In this document: piece after piece, positions 32,021 to 40,920 of the stretch
Position numbering within the stretch: position 1 is the first letter of the stretch
Layout: every line of letters begins with the position of its first letter
Assembly: GCA_020631405.1 (NCBI GenBank)
Contig: JAHDHH010000039.1
Coordinates: 1-40,961 of the forward strand
DNA: 40,961 bases
DNA from: Saprospiraceae bacterium
GTDB taxonomy: Bacteria > Bacteroidota > Bacteroidia > Chitinophagales > Saprospiraceae
Reading direction: 5' to 3'
Notes under the pieces: model-generated
Told to the model about the DNA's origin: nothing
Database searches by the model: none
Seen by the model: only the letters and a program-made list of their open reading frames with translations
Program-made: the position numbers and the translations under genes

Positions 32021-34411
32021 ATGTTTTCAAATATATACTTAGCACCTTCTGATCAAGATGACTTTATCCCAGTGTTCAGCCTCAATGAGGATGAGAATAG
32101 CAACGTAGAAAGCTTTCCCACTAATCTTCCAATAGTGGCATTGAAGAATACTGTATTGTTTCCCGGCAACATCTTACCAATTACAATCGGAAGGTCGAAG
32201 TCTATCAAAGCAGTCAAAGCAGCATTTAAAGGTGATAAGTATGTAGGTGTATTTACACAACAAGAGATAGACAATGAGGACCCAGCCCTCAACGAATTAT
32301 ACCAGGTTGGCACTCTAGCTAAAGTAGTCAAGATGCTCAAAATGCCAGATGGCAATACCACAGCAATCTTACAAGGAAGATCTAAGTGCCAACTGGATAG
32401 CCTAGTTCAAGATGATCCATATATCATCGCTTCTGTAACACATATTGATACTGCCAAAGCGGAAAATGAGCTAGAGCTAAGTGTTACCATGACATCCATT
32501 AAAGAAATCTCAAAGAAAATCATAAACCTCTCACCTCAGATACCAGAGGAGGCAAGGCTTATGCTAGACAATGTCAAGAAACCAGAGTTTCTTCTCAACT
32601 TTATCGCTTCAAACATAGAAGGCAATGTACCTAAGAAACAATCTATACTTGAGATAGACAGTGTTGAGGAAAAATCTAAAATGATCCTCAGTGAGCTAGA
32701 CAATCAACTCCAGCTCCTTGAACTAAAGACCAAGATTGAGTCCAAGGTCAGAGTAGACATCGAAAAACAACAACGAGACTACTTCCTCAATCAACAACTA
32801 AAAACCATCCAAGAAGAACTTGGACAGAATCCCAATAGAGAAGAGCTACTAGCGCTTGAAGAAAAGGCCGCTAAAATGAAGTGGCCAGAACCTGTGGCTA
32901 ATCGATTCGCTAAGGAGATGAAAAAAGCTAAGCGAATCAATCCTCAGATAGCAGAATACAGTGTAATTCTAAATTACCTAGAGACACTACTTGACCTTCC
33001 TTGGAATACTTATACTGATGACAACTTTGACTTGAAGAAAGTCAAAGCTGTACTAGACAAAGATCACTACGGTCTTAAAGATGTCAAAGAAAGAATCCTC
33101 GAACACCTAGCTGTACTTAAGTTAAAAGGCGACATGAAGGCTCCAATCATCTGCCTGGTCGGACCTCCAGGAGTAGGAAAAACGAGTCTCGGAAAATCCA
33201 TCGCCAAGGCACTTGGTCGCAAATTTATCAGAATGTCACTTGGTGGCCTCCATGATGAATCAGAAATTCGAGGACACAGGAAAACTTATATCGGAGCTAT
33301 GCCTGGTAGGATTATCAAGTCAATAAAGAAGGCAGGGTCTTCTAACCCAGTATTTATCCTAGACGAAATAGACAAAATTGGAAAAGATTTCAGAGGCGAC
33401 CCATCATCTGCCCTACTTGAAGTACTGGACCCAGAGCAGAATACTACCTTCCAAGACAACTATATCGAAGTTGACTACGACCTGTCCAAGGTGCTCTTTA
33501 TTGCTACATCTAATGCATTATCCACTATACAGCCAGCTTTACTAGATAGGATGGAAATCATAGAACTCAGCGGATACTCTTTGGAAGAGAAAGTAGAAAT
33601 CGCTAAAAAACACTTAGTCAAAAAGCAAAGAGAAGAACATGGTCTCAAAGCAGAACATGTTAAACTGAATAAAGGTATCATTGAACAACTCATCCAGGGA
33701 TACACTAAAGAGTCTGGCGTCAGAAGTCTAGATAGGAAGATTGCTAGTGTGATGCGTGGCATAGCCAAGAGAGTAGCCATGGAAGAGCCTTATAACGTCT
33801 CAGTAACTCAAGAAGACCTCAACACCTACCTTGGATCTGCTAGGTTTGACAATGACAGGTATACAGTCAACGGAACACCAGGTGTAGCTGTAGGACTAGC
33901 ATGGACAAGAGTCGGGGGTGACATCTTATTCATAGAAACAAGCTTGAGTAAGGGAAAGGGCAAGCTTACCTTAACCGGTAACCTCGGAGACGTCATGAAA
34001 GAGTCGGCCACTACGGCACTAAGTTATATCAAGTCGAATAGCGAAGAGCTGAATATAGACTCTACCTCATTTGAAAACACAGACATCCACATTCATGTGC
34101 CAGAGGGAGCCATTCCTAAAGATGGGCCTAGTGCTGGGATTACTATGTTTTCTGCGATTGTATCTGCATTCAAGCAAGAAGTAGTACAACCCTACCTAGC
34201 TATGTCTGGAGAGATTACCTTACGTGGCAAAGTGCTTCCTGTTGGTGGAATAAAAGAAAAAGTGCTGGCTGCAAAAAGATCTGGGATGAAAAAGGTGATG
34301 CTTTGTAGCAAAAACAAAAAGGACATTGAAAAGATAGATCCAGAATTTATTAAAAACCTTGAGGTCATCTATGTAGATAACATGAATGAGGTATTAGCTA
34401 ATGCTCTGTAA
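32021..34411 (+). CDS. lon: ATP-dependent protease Lon
   Basis: The 796-residue protein (ATG 32021; a TTG at 31991 would add ten residues) has the full Lon layout: N-terminal substrate domain starting LPIVALKNTVLFPGNILPITIG, a coiled coil, the AAA+ module with Walker A GPPGVGKT at about 381-388 and Walker B VFILDEIDKIG, and the protease domain with Ser704 in PKDGPSAGI and Lys745 in VGGIKEKVLAA. Lon degrades misfolded and regulatory proteins in the cytoplasm. The usual ATP-binding, lid and helical parts are present and length is normal for Bacteroidota Lon. It is probably monocistronic. Confidence 0.97.
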   Translation: MFSNIYLAPSDQDDFIPVFSLNEDENSNVESFPTNLPIVALKNTVLFPGNILPITIGRSKSIKAVKAAFKGDKYVGVFTQQEIDNEDPALNELYQVGTLAKVVKMLKMPDGNTTAILQGRSKCQLDSLVQDDPYIIASVTHIDTAKAENELELSVTMTSIKEISKKIINLSPQIPEEARLMLDNVKKPEFLLNFIASNIEGNVPKKQSILEIDSVEEKSKMILSELDNQLQLLELKTKIESKVRVDIEKQQRDYFLNQQLKTIQEELGQNPNREELLALEEKAAKMKWPEPVANRFAKEMKKAKRINPQIAEYSVILNYLETLLDLPWNTYTDDNFDLKKVKAVLDKDHYGLKDVKERILEHLAVLKLKGDMKAPIICLVGPPGVGKTSLGKSIAKALGRKFIRMSLGGLHDESEIRGHRKTYIGAMPGRIIKSIKKAGSSNPVFILDEIDKIGKDFRGDPSSALLEVLDPEQNTTFQDNYIEVDYDLSKVLFIATSNALSTIQPALLDRMEIIELSGYSLEEKVEIAKKHLVKKQREEHGLKAEHVKLNKGIIEQLIQGYTKESGVRSLDRKIASVMRGIAKRVAMEEPYNVSVTQEDLNTYLGSARFDNDRYTVNGTPGVAVGLAWTRVGGDILFIETSLSKGKGKLTLTGNLGDVMKESATTALSYIKSNSEELNIDSTSFENTDIHIHVPEGAIPKDGPSAGITMFSAIVSAFKQEVVQPYLAMSGEITLRGKVLPVGGIKEKVLAAKRSGMKKVMLCSKNKKDIEKIDPEFIKNLEVIYVDNMNEVLANAL

Positions 34412-34539
34412 GTGTAAAGGTGTATTTGTATCAACTTTGCGTTAAAGGCTTGTTAATTCTCTTAAAATTAGGGGAATAGACGTTAATATGGTGTTTCTAT
34501 TATCAAAGGAAATTGTTGAAACCTCCGTACATTTAATCA

Positions 34540-35187
34540 ATGAAGCACATTACAGCATTACTCGGATTTATGATCATTGCTTTCTTGGGATATAGCCAGG
34601 ATGATGAACCACTAAAGTATATTCAGTTCTCAGGTGTTGTAGTGACTGAAGGAGAGTCTGGCAATCCTCAACCACTGCCTTATACCAATATTTCTATACT
34701 CAACACCAACAGAGGGACCATTTCTGAGTTTGATGGCTTCTTTTCAATCGTCGCTGAAGTAGGTGACACCATTGTCTTTACACGTGTTGGTTTCGAAACA
34801 GTCCAACATACTATCTCTGACACTCTCACAGATGATTACTACTCTTGGTACCAAGTCATGTCCAATGACAACGTCTTACTACCAGAGGCAGTCATCTACC
34901 CCTGGCCTAGCAAAGAACACTACAAAATAGAATTCTTAGCTCTCGATGTGTCCAATGACATGCGTAAGCGTATGGAAGAAAACCTAGCAGAACAAGTCCT
35001 CAAAGAAATGAGGTACGAATTGCCTGTAGATGGGACTGAAGCTTACAGTTACGTACTCCAAAATCAAATCACAGAAGCGAGGTACACCGGACAGTACAAA
35101 CCTCAAAATATCTTCAATCCAATGGCATGGGCACAGTTCATCAAGGCCTGGAAAAATGGAGATTATAAAAAGAAGAAAGAAGAGTAA
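34540..35187 (+). CDS. secreted protein with carboxypeptidase-regulatory-like domain
   Basis: This 215-residue protein has a signal peptide (MKHITALLGFMIIAFLGYSQ) and then the beta-sandwich seen at the start of TonB-dependent receptors: FSGVVVTEGESGNPQPLPYTNISILNTNRGTISEFDGFFSIVAEVGDTIVFTRVGFETVQH. The C-terminal half is helical and basic at the very end (FIKAWKNGDYKKKKEE). In Bacteroidota such short, free-standing proteins occur widely; their role is not established. No plug or barrel domain follows, so this is not a truncated receptor by length alone. A strong hairpin with T run follows some 210 bases later. Confidence 0.78.
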   Translation: MKHITALLGFMIIAFLGYSQDDEPLKYIQFSGVVVTEGESGNPQPLPYTNISILNTNRGTISEFDGFFSIVAEVGDTIVFTRVGFETVQHTISDTLTDDYYSWYQVMSNDNVLLPEAVIYPWPSKEHYKIEFLALDVSNDMRKRMEENLAEQVLKEMRYELPVDGTEAYSYVLQNQITEARYTGQYKPQNIFNPMAWAQFIKAWKNGDYKKKKEE

Positions 35188-35399
35188 ACTTGTAAGAATT
35201 TGTCAACGTTACATATTTAACTTTTCTTAATCTATTGTTTTTCAAGAGGTTAATTGATATAATGATTTTTTATCTATATTTTTTTTGATAATATATATCT
35301 AATTAGTTGCGATAACTATACAATTGACGTATGTTTGTTATGTAAATCCAAAAGTCGATTAAAAAGGTAGTTTTCTTATTTTGAGACCTTAGTCGAAAG

Positions 35400-35436
35400 A
35401 GCCTGAGTTTGCTTGCAAATTCAGGCTTATTTTTTT
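35400..35436. terminator. rho-independent terminator
   Basis: A 13-bp stem with one G-T mismatch (35400-35412 with 35415-35427) closes on a tiny loop and is followed on the plus strand by TATTTTTTT. It sits between the secreted-protein gene and the end of the convergent mlaF gene, whose stop codon begins at 35427-35429, so it probably serves both directions. The plus-strand run of Ts makes it the clearest terminator in the window. The 212 bases between the secreted-protein stop and this hairpin are A/T rich and hold no recognisable gene. Confidence 0.8.
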
Positions 35437-36185
35437 GCCTTTTCCTTAAGTCTCTGTAAGAATGGAGATGCAAAAATAAAGTCATTGAGATTCTGATTCT
35501 CACTATCCATGACCTCGTGCCTAGTTCCCTTCCAAGCTATCAATCCTTTATCTAAGAAGCAGATATTATCACCAATTTCCATCACACTATTCATATCGTG
35601 AGTATTGATGACAGTTGTGATGTTTTGCTCAACAGTGATGTCTTTTATTAATTCGTCTATGGTGATGGCAGTCTTAGGATCTAAACCAGAATTTGGCTCA
35701 TCACAAAACAAGTACTTTGGCTTATACACTATGGCTCTCGCTATCCCTACCCTCTTCTGCATTCCTCCACTAATCTCAGAAGGATACTTATCATTAGCAC
35801 CTACCAAGCTTACTCTTTCTAGGCAGTCATTCACCCTTGATCTTTTTTCCTTTGCACTCATAGTGCTGAACATATCCAAAGGAAACTTGACATTATCTTC
35901 TACTGTCATAGAATCAAACAAGGCATTACCCTGAAACAACATCCCTACCTCCATTCGCAACTCTCTGAGTGCATCCTTATCCATAGCATGGAAGTCGCGA
36001 TCATCGTACCACACCTTGCCTTCTGTTGGTTTGAACAAGCCAACAAGTATCTTTAACAATACCGTCTTACCTGCCCCACTCCTTCCAATGATCAAGTTAG
36101 TCTTCCCTTGCTCAAAGAGAAAATCCATACCCTTGAGTACCTCTACATCACCAAAAGACTTTCTTATGTTTTCTATCTTAATCAT
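35427..36185 (-). CDS. MlaF-like ABC transporter ATPase
   Basis: The 252-residue ATPase has Walker A GRSGAGKT, the Q loop MLFQGNALFDSMTVEDNV, signature ISGGMQKRVGIARA, Walker B YLFCDEPNSGLDP and the switch His in INTHDMNSV. The phrase GLFKPTEGKVWYDD and the PNSGLDP signature are typical of the MlaF/Ttg2A/TtgA group that drives phospholipid or sterol-like lipid transport with MlaE. The start is ATG 36185, which overlaps the last base of the MlaE gene (TAATG); longer frames from 36242 are excluded by that coupling. Function in envelope lipid homeostasis is inferred from the pair. No MCE-domain (MlaD) gene is seen next to it. Confidence 0.9.
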   Translation of the reverse strand: MIKIENIRKSFGDVEVLKGMDFLFEQGKTNLIIGRSGAGKTVLLKILVGLFKPTEGKVWYDDRDFHAMDKDALRELRMEVGMLFQGNALFDSMTVEDNVKFPLDMFSTMSAKEKRSRVNDCLERVSLVGANDKYPSEISGGMQKRVGIARAIVYKPKYLFCDEPNSGLDPKTAITIDELIKDITVEQNITTVINTHDMNSVMEIGDNICFLDKGLIAWKGTRHEVMDSENQNLNDFIFASPFLQRLKEKAKK

Positions 36186-36934
36186 TATCCTGAGGTAAGT
36201 AATACTGCGATGATATAATCTGCTACTAGTAATAAGACACAACTCAATACTACAGCCCTCGTACTAGCTTGACCAAGCTCTACACTACCCCCTTTGACGA
36301 AGTAGCCCTGGTAGCATGACACTGTGGTTATAATATAGGCGAAGACAAATGCTTTGACAAACATCATAATCACATAGTACTGGTTGAAAAATGATCTCAA
36401 GCCTTTGACGTAGTCAAACTCGGTATAGAGTCCAGTGGGCACAGAGGCTAAATAACCTCCAACAATACCAACGATAGCTGCGATACAGACCAAAATAGGT
36501 ATCGTAACTACGGCTCCTAGTATCTTCGGAAGAATTAGAAATGATGATGTATTGACACCCATAATCTCCATAGCATCAATATGCTCCTTCTGCCGCATAC
36601 CACCTATCTCTGCAGCCATGTTACTTCCTACTTTTCCTGCCAAAACAAGACAGGTAATCGTAGCTGCTAGCTCTATGATCATCATATCCCTAACGATATA
36701 ACCAATGTAGTAAGTAGGTATAGCTGTACCTTCCAACTGGTAGTAAAACTGCTGAGCTGTCACAGCACCAATGAAGATGGATATAATAAAGACAATCGGC
36801 AAAGACCCAATCCCAATATCGTACATCTGTCTGATAGTCTCACGATAGTACATCGCAAAATTTCCTGACTTTTGGTAGATGGTCTTATGCCACATTATGT
36901 ACCTACCTATATGAAAAAAAGGTCCTTCTTTCAA
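36185..36934 (-). CDS. MlaE-family ABC transporter permease
   Basis: The 249-residue integral membrane protein has the MlaE hallmark sequence: FIISIFIGAVTAQQFYYQL, RDMMIIELAATITCLVLAGKVGSNMAAEIGGMRQKEHIDAMEIMGVN, then PKILGAVVTIPILVCIAAIVGIVGGYLA and ADYIIAVLL at the end. MlaE is the permease partner of MlaF in ABC systems that move phospholipids between inner and outer membrane. It precedes mlaF and shares a one-base overlap with it, so the two are coupled. No export signal or MCE gene is present. It is divergent from the SDR operon, with 175 bases between. Confidence 0.92.
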   Translation of the reverse strand: MKEGPFFHIGRYIMWHKTIYQKSGNFAMYYRETIRQMYDIGIGSLPIVFIISIFIGAVTAQQFYYQLEGTAIPTYYIGYIVRDMMIIELAATITCLVLAGKVGSNMAAEIGGMRQKEHIDAMEIMGVNTSSFLILPKILGAVVTIPILVCIAAIVGIVGGYLASVPTGLYTEFDYVKGLRSFFNQYYVIMMFVKAFVFAYIITTVSCYQGYFVKGGSVELGQASTRAVVLSCVLLLVADYIIAVLLTSG

Positions 36935-37041
36935 AAAAATGATTGTATTATGACAGTTCTATAGTAGAACCAATGAGCAACAAAAATAGGTGTTTTTTGT
37001 CAACTAACTTATCTTACAGCAAATAGCCTAAGTAAAAGGTT

Positions 37042-37062
37042 TTGACTTAGTCAACAATTGAC
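37042..37062. promoter_or_regulatory. clustered TTGAC/GTCAA half-sites in divergent promoter
   Basis: In 21 bases three half-sites alternate: TTGAC at 37042, GTCAA at 37050 and TTGAC at 37058, giving two overlapping inverted repeats with 3-base spacers. A fourth GTCAA lies at 36999-37003. They lie between the MlaE gene and the SDR gene, 48 bases before the SDR ATG. A TACTTTG follows, one base short of the -7 consensus. An operator is possible; chance in A/T-rich DNA cannot be excluded. Confidence 0.3.
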
Positions 37063-37109
37063 TACTTTGTACACATAAATTTTAGCAAAAAGAAGATCTC
37101 AATATAGCT

Positions 37110-37811
37110 ATGAATGCACTAATCACAGGAGGAACTAAAGGCATAGGAAAGGCCATAGTAGAAATATTACTAGCCAATGGAGTTGATGTACATGTCAACG
37201 CAAGAAACACCAAAGATCTGGAGTTTCAGAATGGAGCCTTACAAACCATATTCGAAGAAAGAACAATTACTTATAGTAGCAATGACCTCTCTAAACCAGA
37301 AGAAGTAGACCAACTAGTCAAAGACTACCAATCCAATTTTGATAGCTTAGATATCTTGGTCAACAATGCAGGAGTATTCTTGCCAGGCAATACCTGCGAA
37401 GAAGAGAGTGGCACTCTCGAATCCATGATAGAAACTAATCTCTACTCAGCCTACAACCTCACTAGAGCCCTAATGCCTATGATTGAGCAATCTAAGGCTG
37501 GACACATCTTCAATATGTGCTCAATAGCAAGTAAAATAGCCTATCCTAATGGTGGCTCTTACAGTATATCAAAGTTTGCCCTCTATGGTTACACCAAGGT
37601 CCTGAGAGAAGAACTCAAAGGAAAAGGCATCAAAGTGACTGCCATCTTGCCTGGCGCAACGTGGTCAAATTCTTGGGCTGGTGTTGACCTACCTAGAGAG
37701 AGACTCATAGAAGCCCATGACATAGCAATTAGTGTTTGGTCAGCAATATGTATGAGTCCATCAGCAGTAGTAGAAGAAATCATCATCAGACCACAACTAG
37801 GAGATTTATAA
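37110..37811 (+). CDS. short-chain dehydrogenase/reductase
   Basis: The 233-residue SDR has the cofactor loop TGGTKGIGKA, an Arg after the second strand (VHVNARNTKDL) suggesting NADP(H), NNAGVFLPG, the catalytic Ser in MCSIASKIAYP, and YSISKFALYGYTK with Tyr and Lys. Substrate unknown. It starts the plus-strand series; its TAA at 37809 is followed directly by the ATG of the nitroreductase gene, so both are translated from one message. Confidence 0.9.
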   Translation: MNALITGGTKGIGKAIVEILLANGVDVHVNARNTKDLEFQNGALQTIFEERTITYSSNDLSKPEEVDQLVKDYQSNFDSLDILVNNAGVFLPGNTCEEESGTLESMIETNLYSAYNLTRALMPMIEQSKAGHIFNMCSIASKIAYPNGGSYSISKFALYGYTKVLREELKGKGIKVTAILPGATWSNSWAGVDLPRERLIEAHDIAISVWSAICMSPSAVVEEIIIRPQLGDL

Positions 37812-38477
37812 ATGAACACCAAGCACTTTATCCCATTCGTTCCAGCATATCAAGAGGAAGTTGACCCTCTGGAAAAAGCCAAAGCACTCTATACCTTTAA
37901 TGATAAAAGAAGGAGTGTAAGAACATTCTCCGATAGACCAATTTCGAAAGAAGTTATTGAGCAGCTCATTATGACAGCTAGCTCTGCCCCTTCAGGAGCT
38001 CACAAACAGCCTTGGACATTCTGTGCAGTGAGCAATCCCCAACTCAAGAGCCAAATCAGGACAGCAGCGGAAAAAGAAGAGTATGAAAACTACCACGGTC
38101 GGATGTCAGATGATTGGCTAGAAGATCTGAAACAATTTGATACAGATTGGCACAAGCCCTTTCTAGAAATAGCACCATGGTTAATCATTGCATTTAGAAA
38201 GAACTATGACCTCACTAATGGTGTAAAGTCCAAGAACTACTATGTCCAAGAATCTGTGGGCCTTGCTTGTGGATTTCTCTTATCTGCTATTCATCATGCT
38301 GGCTTTGTATCCTTAACTCATACACCTAGCCCTATGAACTTTCTCCAAAAACTACTCAATCGTCCGGAAAACGAACGACCCTTTCTGCTCATCCCAGTAG
38401 GCTACCCAGCAGAAAACACTGAGGTGCCTGACCTCAAGCGCAAGACCCTCGACGATGTAAGCGTCTTCTACGAATAA
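37812..38477 (+). CDS. nitroreductase-family flavoprotein, iodotyrosine deiodinase-like
   Basis: The 221-residue FMN enzyme has the phosphate-binding start RRSVRTFSDRPIS, the ASSAPSGAHKQPWTF turn, and PVGYPAENTEVPDLKRKTLDDVSVFYE at its end. The lid region is closer to iodotyrosine deiodinase (IYD) than to ordinary nitroreductases: Glu90, Tyr94 and Lys115 are spaced like the human Glu157, Tyr161 and Lys182 that hold halotyrosine, and the flanking phrases APWLIIAFRK and LTHTPSP align as well. IYD removes iodide, bromide or chloride from halotyrosines using reduced flavin. The enzyme was soluble here, without the N-terminal membrane helix of animals. The neighbouring SDR is transcribed with it and may act on the same or an unrelated compound. 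Confidence 0.85.
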   Translation: MNTKHFIPFVPAYQEEVDPLEKAKALYTFNDKRRSVRTFSDRPISKEVIEQLIMTASSAPSGAHKQPWTFCAVSNPQLKSQIRTAAEKEEYENYHGRMSDDWLEDLKQFDTDWHKPFLEIAPWLIIAFRKNYDLTNGVKSKNYYVQESVGLACGFLLSAIHHAGFVSLTHTPSPMNFLQKLLNRPENERPFLLIPVGYPAENTEVPDLKRKTLDDVSVFYE

Positions 38478-38519
38478 ACAAGCTGTACCTTTTTGCTAAA
38501 ATGACAACCCGCTAACCTT

Positions 38520-39209
38520 ATGTGTCTAGTAACCTACTTGCCTACCAACGAAGGCTATATTCTGAGTTCTAATAGAGATGAAACTCCAACGAGAGCACAA
38601 ACAGAATTCGTCCTAGAAACTATCTTAGGAAACAAGCTTGCCTACCCAAAGGACATCGCTGGTGGATCTTGGATATTCGCCTCACAGCTGAGAAAAAACA
38701 TAGTCCTCCTCAATGGTGCCTTCGAACTTCATGAACGCAAACTGCCATACAGGATGAGCCGCGGTATCATGGTCAAGTCATACTTCACTTATCCCTCGAC
38801 AGCTCAGTTTTTACAATACTTCAACTTTATTGGCCTTGAACCATTTACCTTGATTGTTCATGAACCTGATTGCTTCATAGAGTTTAGGTGGGACGGTAAG
38901 TCAAAATATATCACAACACTTGACAAGTCAACACCACATGTCTGGTCTAGCTCTACCCTCTACAATGCTGAATTGAGAAATCGTAGAACACAACATTTTT
39001 ACAAACTGATCACCGACCAAGCTTACAACATACAGTTAGCAAAGACAATCCACAAAAACGAAGACCTACCACTAGACTATGGTTTTATCATGGCTCGCGA
39101 TGGTAGGGTGAAGACGATATCAACTACCCACATCCAAGTCATGCCAAGTACTACCGCAATCCACTATGACAATATTGTAATGAATACTCATGAAAATGTA
39201 TCTTTATAA
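38520..39209 (+). CDS. NRDE (TANGO2-like) family protein
   Basis: This 229-residue protein begins MCLVTYLPTNEGYILSSNRDET, with Cys2 as the expected N-terminal nucleophile after Met removal and the eponymous NRDE motif at residues 18-21. Typical phrases follow: YPKDIAGGSWIFAS, NIVLLNGAFELHE, and WSSSTLYNAELRNRRTQHF. NRDE proteins include TANGO2, linked in animals to heme and lipid handling; the bacterial role is unsettled. It follows the deiodinase-like gene by 42 bases on the same strand and is probably in the same operon. Confidence 0.88.
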   Translation: MCLVTYLPTNEGYILSSNRDETPTRAQTEFVLETILGNKLAYPKDIAGGSWIFASQLRKNIVLLNGAFELHERKLPYRMSRGIMVKSYFTYPSTAQFLQYFNFIGLEPFTLIVHEPDCFIEFRWDGKSKYITTLDKSTPHVWSSSTLYNAELRNRRTQHFYKLITDQAYNIQLAKTIHKNEDLPLDYGFIMARDGRVKTISTTHIQVMPSTTAIHYDNIVMNTHENVSL

Positions 39210-39226
39210 TATGCACTTGATGATCT

Positions 39227-39835
39227 ATGGATAGACAACAATTACTAATTGAGTTTTTTGAAGCCGATACCATTTGGAAACCTGGCGTCAATATACTTCG
39301 AGAACTTGCCTTGACTACAGAGGTCAGTGAAACTTATAAGTGGCAATTTCCGACTTATACAATAGGAGGGAAGAATGTATTTGCCCTAGCAAGTTTCAAG
39401 GAGTGGTTTGGGATTTGGTTTTTTCAGGGAGCACTGCTTTCTGACCCATTGAAAGTCCTCACAAATGCCCAAGAAGGCAAGACGAAAGCTATGAGACATT
39501 GGAAGTTTGATAGTAACGACTCTCTGCCACTAGAGGACATCTTAGCCTATATGGACGAGGCTATTGCTAACCAAAAAGCTGGCAAAGTAGTCAAGAGTGC
39601 AAAACCGAAGCCAGTGAACAAAAGTTACACCTTGCCAGACCTGCTGATTACAGCATTTGCTAATGACAAGGAGCTTCAGGCAAAATTCTACAGCCTATCT
39701 CCTGCAAGACAACGTAACCATGCTAACTATATCAATGAGGCTAAACAAGAGAACACTAAACTTACTAGACTGGAAAAAATCATCCCATTAATCCTCAAGG
39801 GTAGACCAATAGAAGACCTATACACAAAGAAATAA
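39227..39835 (+). CDS. DUF1801 + YdeI-type two-domain protein
   Basis: The 202-residue soluble protein has an N-terminal DUF1801-like domain (NILRELALTTEVSETYKWQFPTYTIGGKNVFALASFKEWFGIWFFQGALLSDP) and a C-terminal YdeI-type helical domain with the signature YSLSPARQRNHANYINEAKQENTKLTRLEKIIPLIL. YdeI/OmpD-associated proteins are linked to antimicrobial-peptide resistance in enterics, but the biochemistry is unknown. It starts 17 bases after the NRDE gene and ends two bases before the DUF1543 gene. The same C-terminal module recurs in the last gene of the series. Confidence 0.82.
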   Translation: MDRQQLLIEFFEADTIWKPGVNILRELALTTEVSETYKWQFPTYTIGGKNVFALASFKEWFGIWFFQGALLSDPLKVLTNAQEGKTKAMRHWKFDSNDSLPLEDILAYMDEAIANQKAGKVVKSAKPKPVNKSYTLPDLLITAFANDKELQAKFYSLSPARQRNHANYINEAKQENTKLTRLEKIIPLILKGRPIEDLYTKK

Positions 39836-39837
39836 CC

Positions 39838-40374
39838 ATGAAACTATATGCACTGTACTTAGGAGGTAGGGCACCTGGCTGTAACATAGAATTACACGAT
39901 GTTCAATTTTTCGTTGGCAATAGCCTTAAGTCAATGTATACAAGTATTTTGGATAAGTGGTTTGGCAGTAAAGAAAAGTGTCACATAGACTCTTGGGTAG
40001 TATTGAAGTATATCGATGGATTCGAAATCTCACTAAGTAAAGTCAAACCGTCTAACCAAGAACACAAATTGTATTTTATCAACTTGGGTGGTTATGAGGA
40101 GGGGAGTTTCACAGAGCTTCATGCCTGTCAACTCATTGTTTCGAAAACTGAGCAAGAAGCAAAACAAAGAGCAAAAGCTAACCTACTTCTTGGCAAGCAA
40201 CAAGTTCATACGGATGACCTCTTTGATGTGGATGATTGTCTTTCTATTGACCAAGTAGATGGATACTATATACACTTAACTACTAGTAACCAACCTACAG
40301 TATTCAAACCCAACAACGGGTATCACCCTATTCCGAAAGCAATTATTCAAGATTACACTGCTACTAGCAAGTAA
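39838..40374 (+). CDS. DUF1543-domain protein
   Basis: The 178-residue protein fits DUF1543: MKLYALYLGGRAPGCNIELHDVQFFVGNSLKSMYTSILDKWFG, then DSWVVLKYIDGFEISL, and a second half that repeats the pattern with KLYFINLGGYEEGSFTELHACQLIVSKTEQEAKQRAKANLLLG. The two halves look like an internal duplication. The family has no known activity. It is packed two bases behind one YdeI-type gene and 27 bases before another, which suggests a joint function. Confidence 0.85.
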   Translation: MKLYALYLGGRAPGCNIELHDVQFFVGNSLKSMYTSILDKWFGSKEKCHIDSWVVLKYIDGFEISLSKVKPSNQEHKLYFINLGGYEEGSFTELHACQLIVSKTEQEAKQRAKANLLLGKQQVHTDDLFDVDDCLSIDQVDGYYIHLTTSNQPTVFKPNNGYHPIPKAIIQDYTATSK

Positions 40375-40401
40375 GACATCGATAATGACAACACGTAAAT
40401 T

Positions 40402-40920
40402 ATGACATTCGAATTCAAGGCTTCTTACCTAGACCAGCATACTGTAATCTACTATAGGCACCTCTTGGTTCCCGAAGAGATTTGTGAGCAAATCAAAGAG
40501 GCAGGATTGACTAGATTGAAGGTCACTATTAACAGTAGCGTCACTACATATAGCGCCTTGATCTCAAATGGTAAAGGTGGACATTACATCATCATGAATA
40601 AAGAAAATGAGAAAAAACTCAAACTCAACATTGGCGATGAAGTGCAAGTGATGATAGAGGAAGACACCTCAAAATATGGTATGCCAATGCCCGAAGAATA
40701 TCAAGAATTGCTCAACATAGACGATGAAGGACTCAAATACTTCGAATCGCTGACCCCAGGCAAGAGGAGAAACCTCATTCACCTCATAAGCAAACCCAAA
40801 AGCAGTCAAATCAGACTAACAAAAGCACTCATCATCAATGACTATCTCAAACTAGTCAAAGGCAAACTAGATTTCAAAGAACTCAATACAGCACTAAAAG
40901 AGTGGAGAGATAGATATTGA
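40402..40920 (+). CDS. DUF1905 + YdeI-type two-domain protein
   Basis: The 172-residue protein begins with a DUF1905-like beta domain (FEFKASYLDQHTVIYYRHLLVPEEICEQIKEAG, GGHYIIMNKENEKKLKLNIGDEVQVMIEEDTSKYGMPMPEEYQELL) and ends with the YdeI-type motif YFESLTPGKRRNLIHLISKPKSSQIRLTKALIIND. The AbrB-like GDEVQV turn is part of the DUF1905 fold. Activity is unknown. It is the last gene before the window edge and is followed directly by the 7-bp tandem repeat. Confidence 0.82.
   Translation: MTFEFKASYLDQHTVIYYRHLLVPEEICEQIKEAGLTRLKVTINSSVTTYSALISNGKGGHYIIMNKENEKKLKLNIGDEVQVMIEEDTSKYGMPMPEEYQELLNIDDEGLKYFESLTPGKRRNLIHLISKPKSSQIRLTKALIINDYLKLVKGKLDFKELNTALKEWRDRY

Noticed and set aside
34540..35187. 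Truncated TonB-dependent receptor
   Set aside because: Only the regulatory-like beta domain is shared; the C-terminal half is helical and ends cleanly without plug or barrel remnants downstream.
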